From: Blastococcus litoris
GTDB lineage: Bacteria; Actinomycetota; Actinomycetes; Mycobacteriales; Geodermatophilaceae
Assembly: GCF_003075095.1 (NCBI RefSeq)
Contig: NZ_QCZF01000001.1
Span: forward strand, 744,001-808,000
Direction of reading: 5' to 3'
Length of the DNA stretch: 64,000 bases
The notes under the pieces were generated by a model. That model ran no database searches, was not told the DNA's origin, and saw only the letters and a list, made by a program, of their open reading frames with translations. This document shows positions 41,213-50,900 of this stretch, piece by piece (the stretch's first letter is position 1; every line of letters begins with the position of its first letter). Position numbers and translations under genes: made by a program.

Positions 41213-42750
41213 ACGGCGCCCAGGCACTCATCCGCACGCTCGTCGACGCGGGGGTCGACGTCTGCTTCGCCAACCCCGGCACCTCGGAGATGCACTTCGT
41301 CGCCGCGCTCGACGACGTCCCGGACATGCGGGCGGTGCTGACCCTGTTCGAAGGGGTCGCCACCGGCGCAGCCGACGGCTACGCGCGCATGGCCGGCCGT
41401 CCCGCCGCCACGCTCCTGCACCTCGGGCCGGGGATGGGCAACGGCCTGGCCAACCTGCACAACGCCCGGCGCGCCAGGACGCCGCTGGTCAACGTGGTCG
41501 GCGACCACGCGCGCTCGCACAAGCGGCTGGACGCGCCCCTGGAGTCCGACATCGACGCGGTGGCCGGCACGGTCTCCGGGTGGGTGCGGCGGTCGCTGGC
41601 CCCGGCCGACGTGGCCGCCGACGCCGCCGACGCGGTCGCCGCTGCCTCGGCGGGCACCACCGCCACGCTCGTCCTGCCGGCGGACGTCTCCTGGGAGGAC
41701 GGCGCCGAGGTGGCGGCACCGGTCGCCGTCCGGCCCGCACCGCAGGTGGCGCCGGCCGTCGTGGAGGAGATCGCGGCGGTGCTCGCCTCGGGTGAGGCGG
41801 CGGTGCTGTTCCTCGGCGGCGACGCGATGTCCGAGGAGGGCCAGCTCGCCGCCGCCCAGGTCACCGCGGGTACGGGCGCCCGGCTGATGTCGGAGACCTT
41901 CCCGCCGCGGGCCGCCCGGGGCGCGGGGCTGCCCGACCTCACCCGGCTGCCCTACCCGCCGGAGATGGCCATCGCCGCGCTGGCGGGGACCAAGCACCTG
42001 GTGCTGGCCGGTGCGGAGTCGCCCGTGCACTTCTTCGCCTACCCCGGCGTCCCCGGGACGCCGGTCCCCGACGACTGCACGGTGCACGTGCTGAGCGCAC
42101 CGGGGGAGGACGGCGTCGCGGCCCTGCGGGCCCTCGCCGATCGGGCCGCCCCGGACGCCGCGCCCGTGCTGCTCGAGGCCGAGCGACCCGAGCTGCCCAC
42201 CGGCCCGCTGGACCCGCGGACCATGGCCGCGGTCATCGGCGCGCTCCTGCCCGAGCGCGCGATCGTCGTCGACGAGGCGCTCACCTCCGGCGTGGGCCTC
42301 AACGAGCTGACCTCCGGCTGCCCGCGCCACGACTGGCTCAACCTGACCGGCGGCGCCATCGGCGACGGGCTGCCCATGGCGCTCGGCGCGGCCGTCGCCT
42401 GCCCCGACCGGCCGGTCATCGGGATCCAGGCCGACGGCAGCGCGATGTACACGATCTCGGCGCTGTGGAGCTACGCCCGCGAGCAGCTCGACGTCACGAC
42501 GATCGTCTGCGACAACGGCTCGTACGCGATCCTCGAGCACGAGCTGCAGAAGGTCGGGGCGCAGTCCGACGGGGAGCGGGCCCGCAAGCTGCTCGACCTC
42601 GGCGGACCGGCTCTGGACTTCGTCGCGCTGGCGACCGGCATGGGCGTGCCGGCGACCCGCGCCACCACGGCCGAGGAGCTGGCCGACCAGCTGCGGCGGG
42701 CCCTGGCGGAGCCGGGACCGCACCTGATCGACGCGGTGCTCCGCGGCTGA
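41209..42750 (+). CDS. ThDP-dependent acetolactate synthase-like enzyme
   Basis: Thiamine-diphosphate enzyme of 513 residues, shorter than IlvB and close to benzoylformate-decarboxylase-like members. The N-terminal catalytic Glu is in LFEGVATGAADGYARMAG. The ThDP site is ADGSAMYTISALW followed by DNGSYAILEHE, with GDGLPMALGAAVA before it. The usual FAD/quinone pocket cannot be judged by eye. It could act as a 2-oxoacid decarboxylase or carboligase. No small regulatory subunit gene is adjacent, which argues against branched-chain biosynthesis. Confidence 0.85.
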   Translation: MNGAQALIRTLVDAGVDVCFANPGTSEMHFVAALDDVPDMRAVLTLFEGVATGAADGYARMAGRPAATLLHLGPGMGNGLANLHNARRARTPLVNVVGDHARSHKRLDAPLESDIDAVAGTVSGWVRRSLAPADVAADAADAVAAASAGTTATLVLPADVSWEDGAEVAAPVAVRPAPQVAPAVVEEIAAVLASGEAAVLFLGGDAMSEEGQLAAAQVTAGTGARLMSETFPPRAARGAGLPDLTRLPYPPEMAIAALAGTKHLVLAGAESPVHFFAYPGVPGTPVPDDCTVHVLSAPGEDGVAALRALADRAAPDAAPVLLEAERPELPTGPLDPRTMAAVIGALLPERAIVVDEALTSGVGLNELTSGCPRHDWLNLTGGAIGDGLPMALGAAVACPDRPVIGIQADGSAMYTISALWSYAREQLDVTTIVCDNGSYAILEHELQKVGAQSDGERARKLLDLGGPALDFVALATGMGVPATRATTAEELADQLRRALAEPGPHLIDAVLRG

Positions 42751-42870
42751 ACGGTCACCGCGCGTGACGCCGCTGCGCAACGGCAGCACGCCGTGCACGG
42801 GCTCCTTGACCGGACGTGCCCGGGCTGCGGGGATGGCCGCATCGCGGGGGCCGAGCGAGGGGACGCGGCC

Positions 42871-44544
42871 ATGGACCTGCCGATCATCTACGTGCGCGGA
42901 TTCGCCGGTGGGACGTCGGGCATCGACAAGGCGGTGGACGACCCGTTCTACGGCTTCAACGAGGGGTCGGTGCACGTCCGGGTCGGCAAGGACAGCCAGC
43001 CGCACTTCTACCAGTTCGAGAGCCCGCTGCTGCGGCTGATCACCGAGCAGGGCTACGTCCTCCTGGTGCACGGCAACCAGGAGGTGTTCCTCCGCCAGCA
43101 GGAGGACGGGCAGGTGCCCACGAAGAGCATCTGGGTGCACAGGTTCTACGACGAGGCGGCCTCGACGTTCGCCCGCGACCCGCAGAAGTACGTCCTCGAG
43201 GAGGCCGCCAAGGATCTCTTCGACCTGGTCCGGTGCGTCCAGCGGAAGACCGGCGCGCCGCGGGTGCACCTGGTCGCGCACTCGATGGGCGGGCTGATCT
43301 GCCGCTCGATGGTGCAGCGGTTCATCCCCGAGGTGCTCCGGCACGAGGAGTGGGAGCGGGGCGGCCGGCAGGGGGCCGAACGTGACCTGCCCCTGGTGCG
43401 GGACGCGGCCGGGGACTACGTGCAGAGCCTGTTCACCTACGGCACGCCGCACGGCGGCATCGAGTTCTCGCTCGGTTTCGGCCTGTTCGAGAAGGTCCGC
43501 GACGCCCTCGACATCAACGGGGCGGAGATCTTCGGCCGCCGCCGGATGTGCGACTACCTCACGCCCCGGCAGGACCCCGACGTCGACGGCGACCCTCCGA
43601 CGTGGTGGGAGCCGACGGAGATGCCGGAGGGCGGCTTCCCCCTCGACCGGGTCTTCTGCCTCGTGGGGACCAACCCGGAGGACTACGCCGTCGCGATGGG
43701 GCTCTCGTCGAAGGCCGTCGGAGCGCGCAGCGACGGGCTGGTGCAGATCGACAACGCGTACGTGAAGGGCGCGCACCGTGCGTTCGTGCACCGCAGCCAC
43801 AGCGGGCGCTACGGGCTGGTCAACTCCGAGGAGGGGTTCCAGAACCTGCGCCGGTTCCTGTTCGGCGACCTGGAGATCACCGTGGAGCTGCACGGGATCC
43901 GGCTGCCCGGGACGCCGGACGACGGCACGGTCTGGCAGCTGGAGACGATGCTGTCGATCCGGGGGCTCCCGGTGCGGATGCACGAGCAGACCGCGGCCCA
44001 CTACTGCCCCGTGCAGATCGAGCGCCGCCCTCTCGAGGACACCCCGGACACCCCGATCCCGCTGCTGACGACGTTCCTGTCCACCGGGGAGCCGCGCCCG
44101 CTGGAGGACGGCAAGAAGTGCGCCACGCTGCGGCACGCGCTCACGCTGCGCCTGATCTCGCTGCGGGAGGACGAGGGGATCTTCGACTTCGGCAACCACC
44201 TGGAGCAGACGGCCGACTTCGAGGAGACGCTCGTCGTCGACATCCAGCCGCCGGCGGCCGACGCGACGACGGTCGAGCAGTCCTCGCCCCGCGCCTGGGC
44301 CGCGTGGAAGAGCCAGCTCGACCAGCCGCTCCGCGAGTGGCAGCCGACCGATGCCTACCGGCGGACCGACGAGCGGGAGGACGAGCCCGGGGTCTGGCAG
44401 GGGTCCATCCCGCTGCCGGAGTCGTGCAGGGCGACGTTCGGCAGGGACGCGCGGGTGGTCCTGACCGTCCGCGGCCGGGCGGGGTTCCAGCGCCAGCGCC
44501 CGCCGGCGCAGGGTGACGTGGAGCTGACCGGAGGACCCCGCTGA
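42871..44544 (+). CDS. Lipase-like alpha/beta-hydrolase with C-terminal extension
   Basis: A 557-residue protein. The first 330 residues resemble a triacylglycerol-lipase/PGAP1-like fold: oxyanion region IIYVRGFAGG, nucleophile elbow HLVAHSMGGL, YGTPHGG and a late His in AHRAFVHRSHSGRYGLVN. The last 220 residues form a beta-rich domain (FGDLEITVELHGIRLPGT) not recognised. No signal peptide is seen, so it is probably cytoplasmic. ATG 42871 has GAGGGGA 8 bases upstream; the frame is open to 42793. Confidence 0.8.
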   Translation: MDLPIIYVRGFAGGTSGIDKAVDDPFYGFNEGSVHVRVGKDSQPHFYQFESPLLRLITEQGYVLLVHGNQEVFLRQQEDGQVPTKSIWVHRFYDEAASTFARDPQKYVLEEAAKDLFDLVRCVQRKTGAPRVHLVAHSMGGLICRSMVQRFIPEVLRHEEWERGGRQGAERDLPLVRDAAGDYVQSLFTYGTPHGGIEFSLGFGLFEKVRDALDINGAEIFGRRRMCDYLTPRQDPDVDGDPPTWWEPTEMPEGGFPLDRVFCLVGTNPEDYAVAMGLSSKAVGARSDGLVQIDNAYVKGAHRAFVHRSHSGRYGLVNSEEGFQNLRRFLFGDLEITVELHGIRLPGTPDDGTVWQLETMLSIRGLPVRMHEQTAAHYCPVQIERRPLEDTPDTPIPLLTTFLSTGEPRPLEDGKKCATLRHALTLRLISLREDEGIFDFGNHLEQTADFEETLVVDIQPPAADATTVEQSSPRAWAAWKSQLDQPLREWQPTDAYRRTDEREDEPGVWQGSIPLPESCRATFGRDARVVLTVRGRAGFQRQRPPAQGDVELTGGPR

Positions 44545-44558
44545 CCCGGAGGGATGCC

Positions 44559-44969
44559 ATGGGGGACGACCTGGCGGCGCGTTCGACGCAGGCGGTCTAC
44601 GAGGACCACCTGCGGCTGGCCGACGAGGGCGACATCGAGGGCGACCTGGCCCGCAACGTGGCCGAGGACGTCGTCGTCCTCACCGGACGCGGGATCTTCC
44701 GCGGGCACGAGGGCGTGCGGGAACTCGCGCGGCAGCTCATGTCGGAGATCCCGAGCGGGCGGTGGACCTACGTCACCGAGCTGTTCGAGGGCCCGATGGC
44801 CTTCCTCGAGTGGACCGTCGACGAGGGGCCGTTCCGCATCCGGGACGGCGCGGACTCCTACCTGGTGGAGCGCGGCAAGATCCGCATGCAGACCATCCAC
44901 TACACCGTCGAGGACGACCGCGGCCGCGTGCTGATCCGGCCGGACGGGACGCGGACGACGCCTTCCTGA
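44559..44969 (+). CDS. NTF2/SnoaL-like protein
   Basis: A 136-residue cone-shaped alpha+beta fold protein: helix YEDHLRLADEGDIEGDLARN, FRGHEGVRELARQLM, a central ITRP-like stretch and FLEWTVDEG, ERGKIRMQTIHYTVED. The family includes small-molecule isomerases and binding proteins. ATG 44559 follows a CCGGAGGGATGCC stretch and lies 14 bases after the lipase-like gene, so they are probably co-transcribed. Confidence 0.8.
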   Translation: MGDDLAARSTQAVYEDHLRLADEGDIEGDLARNVAEDVVVLTGRGIFRGHEGVRELARQLMSEIPSGRWTYVTELFEGPMAFLEWTVDEGPFRIRDGADSYLVERGKIRMQTIHYTVEDDRGRVLIRPDGTRTTPS

Positions 44970-44990
44970 GTCGAGCGCCGTCCGCCCCGC

Positions 44991-45131
44991 TCAGTGCTTC
45001 TTGCCGTGGGTCAGGTTCTCCATCTGCGAACCGGAGTCGGCCTTGGCGGCCTTCTTGTCGTTCCGCTTCTCCTTGATGGACTTGCCGCTGGCCTTCTTCG
45101 TCATCGACTGTCGCGGGGACTTGTCACCCAT
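44991..45131 (-). CDS. 46-residue Lys-rich mini-protein A
   Basis: ATG 45131 to TGA 44991 encodes a strongly basic, hydrophilic protein: MGDKSPRQSMTKKASG, KSIKEKRNDKKAAKAD, SGSQMENLTHGKKH. GGGAGCACACC lies just upstream on the minus strand. It shares MGDKSP and K(S)IKEKR with the 48-residue protein 98 bases upstream, so the two are tandem paralogues. Composition suggests nucleic-acid binding or disorder; function unknown. Confidence 0.75.
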   Translation of the reverse strand: MGDKSPRQSMTKKASGKSIKEKRNDKKAAKADSGSQMENLTHGKKH

Positions 45132-45229
45132 GGTGTGCTCCCTCATCGGGAGCCTGGACGGCTCCGTGAGGCGACGCTACGCGTGGGCGGCCGTTTCCCG
45201 GCGTGTCCGGCGATCGAGGCGATCCGTGG

Positions 45230-45376
45230 TCAGCCCCGCTGCTTGCGCTCCGCGGTCAGCCGGGCCATCTGCGACTCGGTCATCTGCTCCTTCGCCTTGC
45301 GCTCCGCCCGCTTCTCCTTGATCGACTTCGCCGACTTCTGGGAGTGGTGCGAGTCGTGCGGTGACTTGTCGCCCAT
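45230..45376 (-). CDS. 48-residue Lys-rich mini-protein B
   Basis: ATG 45376 to TGA 45230 encodes MGDKSPHDSHHSQKSAKS then IKEKRAERKAKEQMTES and QMARLTAERKQRG. GGAGG precedes the ATG on the minus strand (CGACGGAGGTCGCC). It is a paralogue of the adjacent 46-residue protein. The middle is a likely charged helix. No family name is known to me. Confidence 0.75.
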   Translation of the reverse strand: MGDKSPHDSHHSQKSAKSIKEKRAERKAKEQMTESQMARLTAERKQRG

Positions 45377-45496
45377 GGCGACCTCCGTCGAGGAGAGGAC
45401 CGGCTCGATGGCAGCACCGTACGCCCGGCCGGGCGCCCGGCGAACCCGTTCGGGGGTGCACCCCGGACGGGGCTCGGGATCGGGGACGAAGGTCCC

Positions 45497-45502
45497 TACG
45501 AT
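45497..45502 (+). promoter_or_regulatory. -10 element TACGAT of the NB-ARC regulator gene
   Basis: TACGAT is followed by six bases and GTG 45509, a leaderless layout. Confidence 0.55.
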
Positions 45503-45508
45503 CCACGC

Positions 45509-47854
45509 GTGGTCGCCTCCCCGCCGACGTTCGCCGTGCTGCTGCGCTCGCTCCGCGAGCAGGCCGGGCTCACCCAGGAGGAGCTGGCCGAGCGCGCCGG
45601 GCTCACCCCGCACGCGATCAGCGCCCTCGAGCGCGGCGCGCGCACCCGCCCCTACCCGCACACGGTGCGCGCCCTGGCCGACGGGCTCGGCCTCGACGAC
45701 GCCGCGCGGGCCCGGCTGCGCGCCGCTGTGCCCAGCCGGCAGGCCCCCGCCACCGACGAGCCGCAGGCACCGGTGCAGGCGGGCCTCCGGCCGACCCCGC
45801 TGCCGGTGCCGCCGACGGCGCTGCTGGGACGGGACGCCGAGGCGGCCGCGCTGGCCGGGCAGCTCACCGGGGACGGCGTCCGGCTGGTGACGCTCACCGG
45901 CGTCGGAGGTGTCGGGAAATCGCGTCTGGCGATCGAGGTGGCCGGCCGTGCCGCACCCTCCTTCCCGGACGGCGTCGCCTGGGTGCCGCTCGCGGCCGTC
46001 GCCGACCCCGCTCTCGTGGTACCGGCGATCGGCCGCGCGGTCGGCCTGTCCGGTGTCGAGGGCCTCGACGCCGCCGTCGTCGTGGCCGGGGCGCTCCGGG
46101 ACGCGCGGATGCTGCTGGTGGTCGACAACCTCGAGCACGTGCTCGACGCGGTGGCCGGGCTCGGCGAGCTGCTCGAGCAGTGCCCCGGCCTGGTGCTGCT
46201 GGCCACGAGCCGGGCGGCGCTGCGCCTCCGGGCCGAGCACGAGCACCCGGTGCACCCGCTCGGGCTGCCGGAGCGCTCCGCGGGGGCCGAGGCGGTGGCG
46301 GCCTCGCCGGCCGGAGCCCTGTTCCTGGCACGGGCCCGGGCGGTGGCGCCAGGTTTCGAGGTGGACGACGGGAACGCCGGCGACGTCGCGAGGCTGTGCG
46401 CCCGGCTGGCCGGCATCCCGCTGGCGCTCGAGCTGGCGGCGGCGAAGGTGCGCGTGCTCACCCCCGAGCTCCTGATGACGCGGCTGGTCGCCGCGATGGC
46501 CAGCGGCGGCTCGCGGGACCTGCCCTCCCGGCAGCGCACGATCACCGCCACCCTCGACTGGAGCTACGACCTGCTGCCGCCCGGGGAGCAGGAGCTCTAC
46601 CGCCGCCTCGGGGTGTTCACCGGCGGCTTCTCGCTGGACGCCGCGGAGGCGGTGGCCTCCGGGGGTGACGTCCTCGCCGGCCTGGAGAACCTGGTCGCCC
46701 AGTCGCTGGTGCAGGTGCACGCCGACGGCCGGTACGGCCAGCTCGAGCCGGTGCTCCACCACGCCAGGACCAGGCTCGGCGAGGGGGAGGAGGCGCACGC
46801 GGCCCGGCTGGCCCACGCGCGGTACTTCCTCGAGCTCGCCGAGCGGAACGTCCCCGCCTACCGGCGGGCCGAGGCCGTCGACGCCCTGGCGCAGACCGCC
46901 CAGGAGGCCGGCAACTTCGAGGCGGCGCTCGAGTCGGCGCTCGCGCTCGGCGAGGGTGAGCTGACCGGGCGGCTGTGCTGGGCGCTGTGGCTGGACTGGT
47001 GGCTGCACGGGCACCTGCGCACCGGACGTCGCTTCGCCGAGGCGGCGCTGCGCACCGAGCTGAGCCCGCACACGCGGGTGCGCGCGTTGCTCACGTTCTC
47101 CGCGATGGCCTTCGCGCAGGGGGACCTCGCGGCCAGCGCACCCACCTGGACCGAGGCGCTGCGGCTGGCGGAGAGCATCGGGGACGTCAACGGGCAGGCG
47201 CACGCGGCGTCGGGGGAGGGCCTCAACGCCCTCGCCACCGGGGACCACGACGGGGCCGAGCGGGCGTTCCGCGCGGGCATCGAGCTGTCGGCCGGCGGCA
47301 TCGGCGACGACAGCTGGCTCTGGACGCTCTGCCACGTCTGGCTGGGCGCCGTGGCCGTGCTCCGCGGCTCGCCCGAGGAGGCGTTGTCGCTGGTCGGCAC
47401 CGGTCTGGCGGCGGCGCGCGAGCGGGGGGACCGGCTGGCGATCTACATCGCGCTCTTCACCGCGGCGCAGGCGGCGATCGCGATGGGCGACATCGACCGC
47501 GCGCGCAGCCAGCTCGAGGAGGGCGTCCGCCTGTCCCAGGAGACCGGCGACCTGGCCAACCTCGCGTACGTCCTCGACGCGCTGGCCGTCGTCGAGTCGG
47601 GTGCGGGCAACGCCCGGAGGGTGGCACTGCTGCTCGGTGCGGCGCAGGCGCTCCGCCACGCGGTCGGCTCCACGGTGTACGGCTACTACCAGCCCGACGA
47701 GTCGCTGCGCGACGCCGCCGCGGCGACCGCCCGGGCCGTGCTCGGGCAGAGCGGCTACGACGAGGCGCTGGAGGCGGGGCGCCGGCTCGACCCGGACGAG
47801 GCTGCGGAGCTGGCCCTGTCGCCCGACGGCCCCCGGCTGCGCCTGGCCACCTGA
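45509..47854 (+). CDS. XRE-HTH/NB-ARC/TPR transcriptional regulator
   Basis: A 781-residue STAND-type regulator. Residues about 8-70 form a Cro/C1-type helix-turn-helix (LREQAGLTQEELAERAGLTP, ISALERGARTRP). A linker leads to an ATPase with Walker A GVGGVGKSRL near residue 135 and Walker B MLLVVDNLEHVL, then WSYDLLPPGEQELYRRLGVF and a TPR-like half. The C-terminus LDPDEAAELAL mirrors the regulator at 1831-5052, but its DNA-binding domain differs. Targets unknown; the mini-protein genes are divergent to it. Confidence 0.88.
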   Translation: MVASPPTFAVLLRSLREQAGLTQEELAERAGLTPHAISALERGARTRPYPHTVRALADGLGLDDAARARLRAAVPSRQAPATDEPQAPVQAGLRPTPLPVPPTALLGRDAEAAALAGQLTGDGVRLVTLTGVGGVGKSRLAIEVAGRAAPSFPDGVAWVPLAAVADPALVVPAIGRAVGLSGVEGLDAAVVVAGALRDARMLLVVDNLEHVLDAVAGLGELLEQCPGLVLLATSRAALRLRAEHEHPVHPLGLPERSAGAEAVAASPAGALFLARARAVAPGFEVDDGNAGDVARLCARLAGIPLALELAAAKVRVLTPELLMTRLVAAMASGGSRDLPSRQRTITATLDWSYDLLPPGEQELYRRLGVFTGGFSLDAAEAVASGGDVLAGLENLVAQSLVQVHADGRYGQLEPVLHHARTRLGEGEEAHAARLAHARYFLELAERNVPAYRRAEAVDALAQTAQEAGNFEAALESALALGEGELTGRLCWALWLDWWLHGHLRTGRRFAEAALRTELSPHTRVRALLTFSAMAFAQGDLAASAPTWTEALRLAESIGDVNGQAHAASGEGLNALATGDHDGAERAFRAGIELSAGGIGDDSWLWTLCHVWLGAVAVLRGSPEEALSLVGTGLAAARERGDRLAIYIALFTAAQAAIAMGDIDRARSQLEEGVRLSQETGDLANLAYVLDALAVVESGAGNARRVALLLGAAQALRHAVGSTVYGYYQPDESLRDAAAATARAVLGQSGYDEALEAGRRLDPDEAAELALSPDGPRLRLAT

Positions 47855-47865
47855 CGACGACGCGA

Positions 47866-47900
47866 CGCGGCCCCCGGCACCTGTGGTGCCGGGGGCCGCG
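47866..47900. terminator. 16-bp perfect terminator hairpin
   Basis: CGCGGCCCCCGGCACC (47866-47881) pairs perfectly with 47885-47900 around a TGT loop, between two convergent genes. The extreme GC stem and position indicate a bidirectional terminator without a U-tract. Confidence 0.8.
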
Positions 47901-47912
47901 CCGCCGGTCCTG

Positions 47913-50900
47913 CTACCGGACGTCCACCACCGCGACCCCGCTCAGCGAGCGGCAACCGGACTGGCGGGCGTGGAGCAGCGTGTCCGCCGTCGCCTTGTAG
48001 GTGAACGTCGCCCGCCCGTCGGACCCGGCCTTCCCGGTGGCGACGACCTTCCACGGCCGGGCGTCGTCGGCCTTGCCGGTGAGCACCGCCCGCAGCCAGT
48101 CGACGACGCTGGGCGCGTTGAGCGCCCGCAGCTCCAGCGATGCGCCGGCCGGGGCCGTGACGGTCACCGTCACGGTGGTCCCCTTGGCGACCTGGCCGCC
48201 GGGGGAGACCGCGACCTTCACCGTGCCGCAGCTCGGCTCGCCGCCGGGACGGGTGGGAGCGGTCACGGTGCGGACCGCGTCGGCGCCCAGCGGGACCCCG
48301 CCGTGGTCGACCACGCCGCCCGGCACCGTGACCGTGAGCACCTGGCCGGAGCCGAAGGGTGCCGTCGGGACGAACCGGAAGGTGCGGGCCAGGGCGACGT
48401 CCGCCGGCGAGCGCTGCTCACCGACCGCGGTGACGGTGCCGGGCACCGGCTGGCTGCCGGCGCGCACGCCGAGGGCCGCGCGGACCGAGTCACTGCTCAT
48501 CCACTGGTCGAACACCACCTCCACCGCACCGTCCGCGGTCGCGGTGACCCCGGTGAGGGCGGGGGCCGCCAGGCGGTGCAGGTCGACGTCGACGCCGTAG
48601 TGCTCGGGCAGCACCTGCAGCGGCTGGCTCTCCGCCGTCCGGTAGCCCTCCTTCTCGTACCGCACCTTCCACCAGCCCTGCGGGACGTCCCAGCCGTAGG
48701 TCCCCTCGACCGAGGTGGACTGCGGGTTGGTCTGCCCGAACGCCTCGGCGTCCCAGACGGTCCACGGGCCGTCGGGCGACGGGCCGCTGAGCACGGTGGC
48801 CGTCACGCCCTCGAGCCGCTGCGTGCCCAGGGCCTCGTACACGTAGCCGCTCGGGTCGAAGATCCACGTCGGCGAGCCCATCGGACGGGCGTCCCAGTCG
48901 TGGTCGCGCGGGATGTACTTCACCCGGGGGTCGCAGCTCTTCAGCCCCTGAGCCTCGACCCGCTCCACGGCGCGCTCCACGAAGTCGTCGCCGAGGGCGT
49001 TCACCCCGGTGGCGATGATCTTCTTGACCGTCGAGTTGATGAAGGACGCGGTCCGCGGGTTGGTCTCACCCATCGCGGCCGCCCAGCTGCCGCCTGCCAC
49101 CGACATCCAGTCGAAGGCGTTGAGGGCGAGCTTGTGCATGACCAGCGTGCCCTTGGCGTCGTCGATGTAGGCGGTCAGCTCGTCGGCGATCTCCGGCTGG
49201 CAGGCGCGGATGTTGAGGTCCACGTGCTCCTGGAGGCCGTCGAGGATCTTGTTGTCGGCGCCGTTCTGTGCGATCTCGTACAGGTCGTAGAACGCCAGCC
49301 CGACCTTGACCGCCTTCTCCACCGGCTTCCACTTGGGCTCGTCCGCCGCGGCTGCGACACCCGCCGCGCCGCCGTCGAGCCAGCTGGCCGAGACGTCGGC
49401 GGAGATCACCAGCTCGGTGTCCTCGCCCTCGCCCCGCTTGGTCACCTCGACGTTGCGGACCGGCGCACCGACCCGCTCGGCGAACGCGAGCTCCGCGTCG
49501 GTCATCGGCGCCAGGTCGCGGGCCGCCCCGACCGTCGAGCGGGCCTGGAAGACCTGGCCCTGCACCGTCCAGCGGCCGGCGAACTCGTCGGGACCGCTGA
49601 CCTGGAAGTCCGCGTCCTCCGGCGCGTTGAAGGGGTGCGCGACCGTGGACACGAGCTCCTCGAGCGTCGGCACCGGCGCCGAGCCGTTGGCGGTCGGCAG
49701 CGCGTCGACCGTGTAGCCGACGGCGATGTCACCGACGTCGGTGGGCCCGGCCGGCGGGAACGTCGCCGTGCACTCGGTGGCCGTGCACGTGCCGTCCACC
49801 GCCAGCGAGCCGATGTACCCGGTGAAACCGCGCACCCGGGAGGCGTCCTCGAAGCGGGCCGTGAGCACGATCGGGGCGCGCAGCACGTAGACCAGGGTCG
49901 GGGAGGCGTTGCCGGTCCGCGGGTCCCAGGTCACCGCCCGCCCCCGGGCGTCGGCCAGCGAGTTGTCGATGGTCAGGGACACCGGCTCGACGCCGGAGGT
50001 GGTGAAGCGGACCGCGAGCGGCTCGGAGAGCAGCTCGACCGTCCCGTCCGGGGTCGGTGCCGTCGTGACGGCGACCAGGCGGTAGGTCGTGCCCTCCAGG
50101 GGGGAGGGCAGGTCCACGCGGGCCGACCAGCGGCCCCCGGCGCCGGCGGTCGCCTCGGCGAGCACCGTGCCCGCCTCGTCCCGCACCGCCACCGGCGTGC
50201 CGGCGGGGGCGCGTCCGCGGACGGTGAAGGGGCCGGCCGTCTCGGTCGGGCCCTCCAGGCTGACCCGGCGGACCTGGGCCGCGAGCGGCGGCAGGTCCAG
50301 CACCGCGCCGTCGGCCATGCGCAGGGTCACCGGCGCCGACAGCTGCCCGTCGAGCACGTCGGTCCCCACCGTCAGGGGCACGCGCACCGTCGTCGCGCCC
50401 CGGCCGGTCATCGGGACGACGACGGTGCCGTCTCCCACGGTCGACGCGGTCCGGGAGCCGTCGATGGTCGCGGTCCCGTTCTCCGCCGAGGCGCCGTCGG
50501 GCAGCCGCACCCGCAGCTGGGACCGGGCGGTGTCGGAGGCCGGCAGGGCCACCCGCACGACGAGCAGACCGCCGGGCATGACCGGGTCGGGCAGCGCCTG
50601 CACGCTCGCGTCGGCCGGAGCCGCCGCAGCGGCGGAGAGGACGACCGTCCCGAGGTCCGTCGTCCCGCCGGCGTCGACCACGACGTCGCTGGTCGCCCGT
50701 CGCCCGGTGCCGTCGCTCCAGGTGATGGTGTGCAGGCCCTCGGCGCCGAAGCCGAGCACCGGGGACGAGCCCTGTCCGGTCCGCGTGCCGACGAACTGGG
50801 CGCGGCCACCGGTGACCGAGCGGTAGATCGTCGCCGACCAGTTCCCGACCGGGTTGCCGCTCTCGTCGACGAGGTCGGCGGTGGCGGCCCCGGCCTGCTC

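Noticed and set aside
47866-47900. Long hairpin considered as a small RNA
   Set aside because: Its position between two convergent stops and its short loop fit a bidirectional terminator better.
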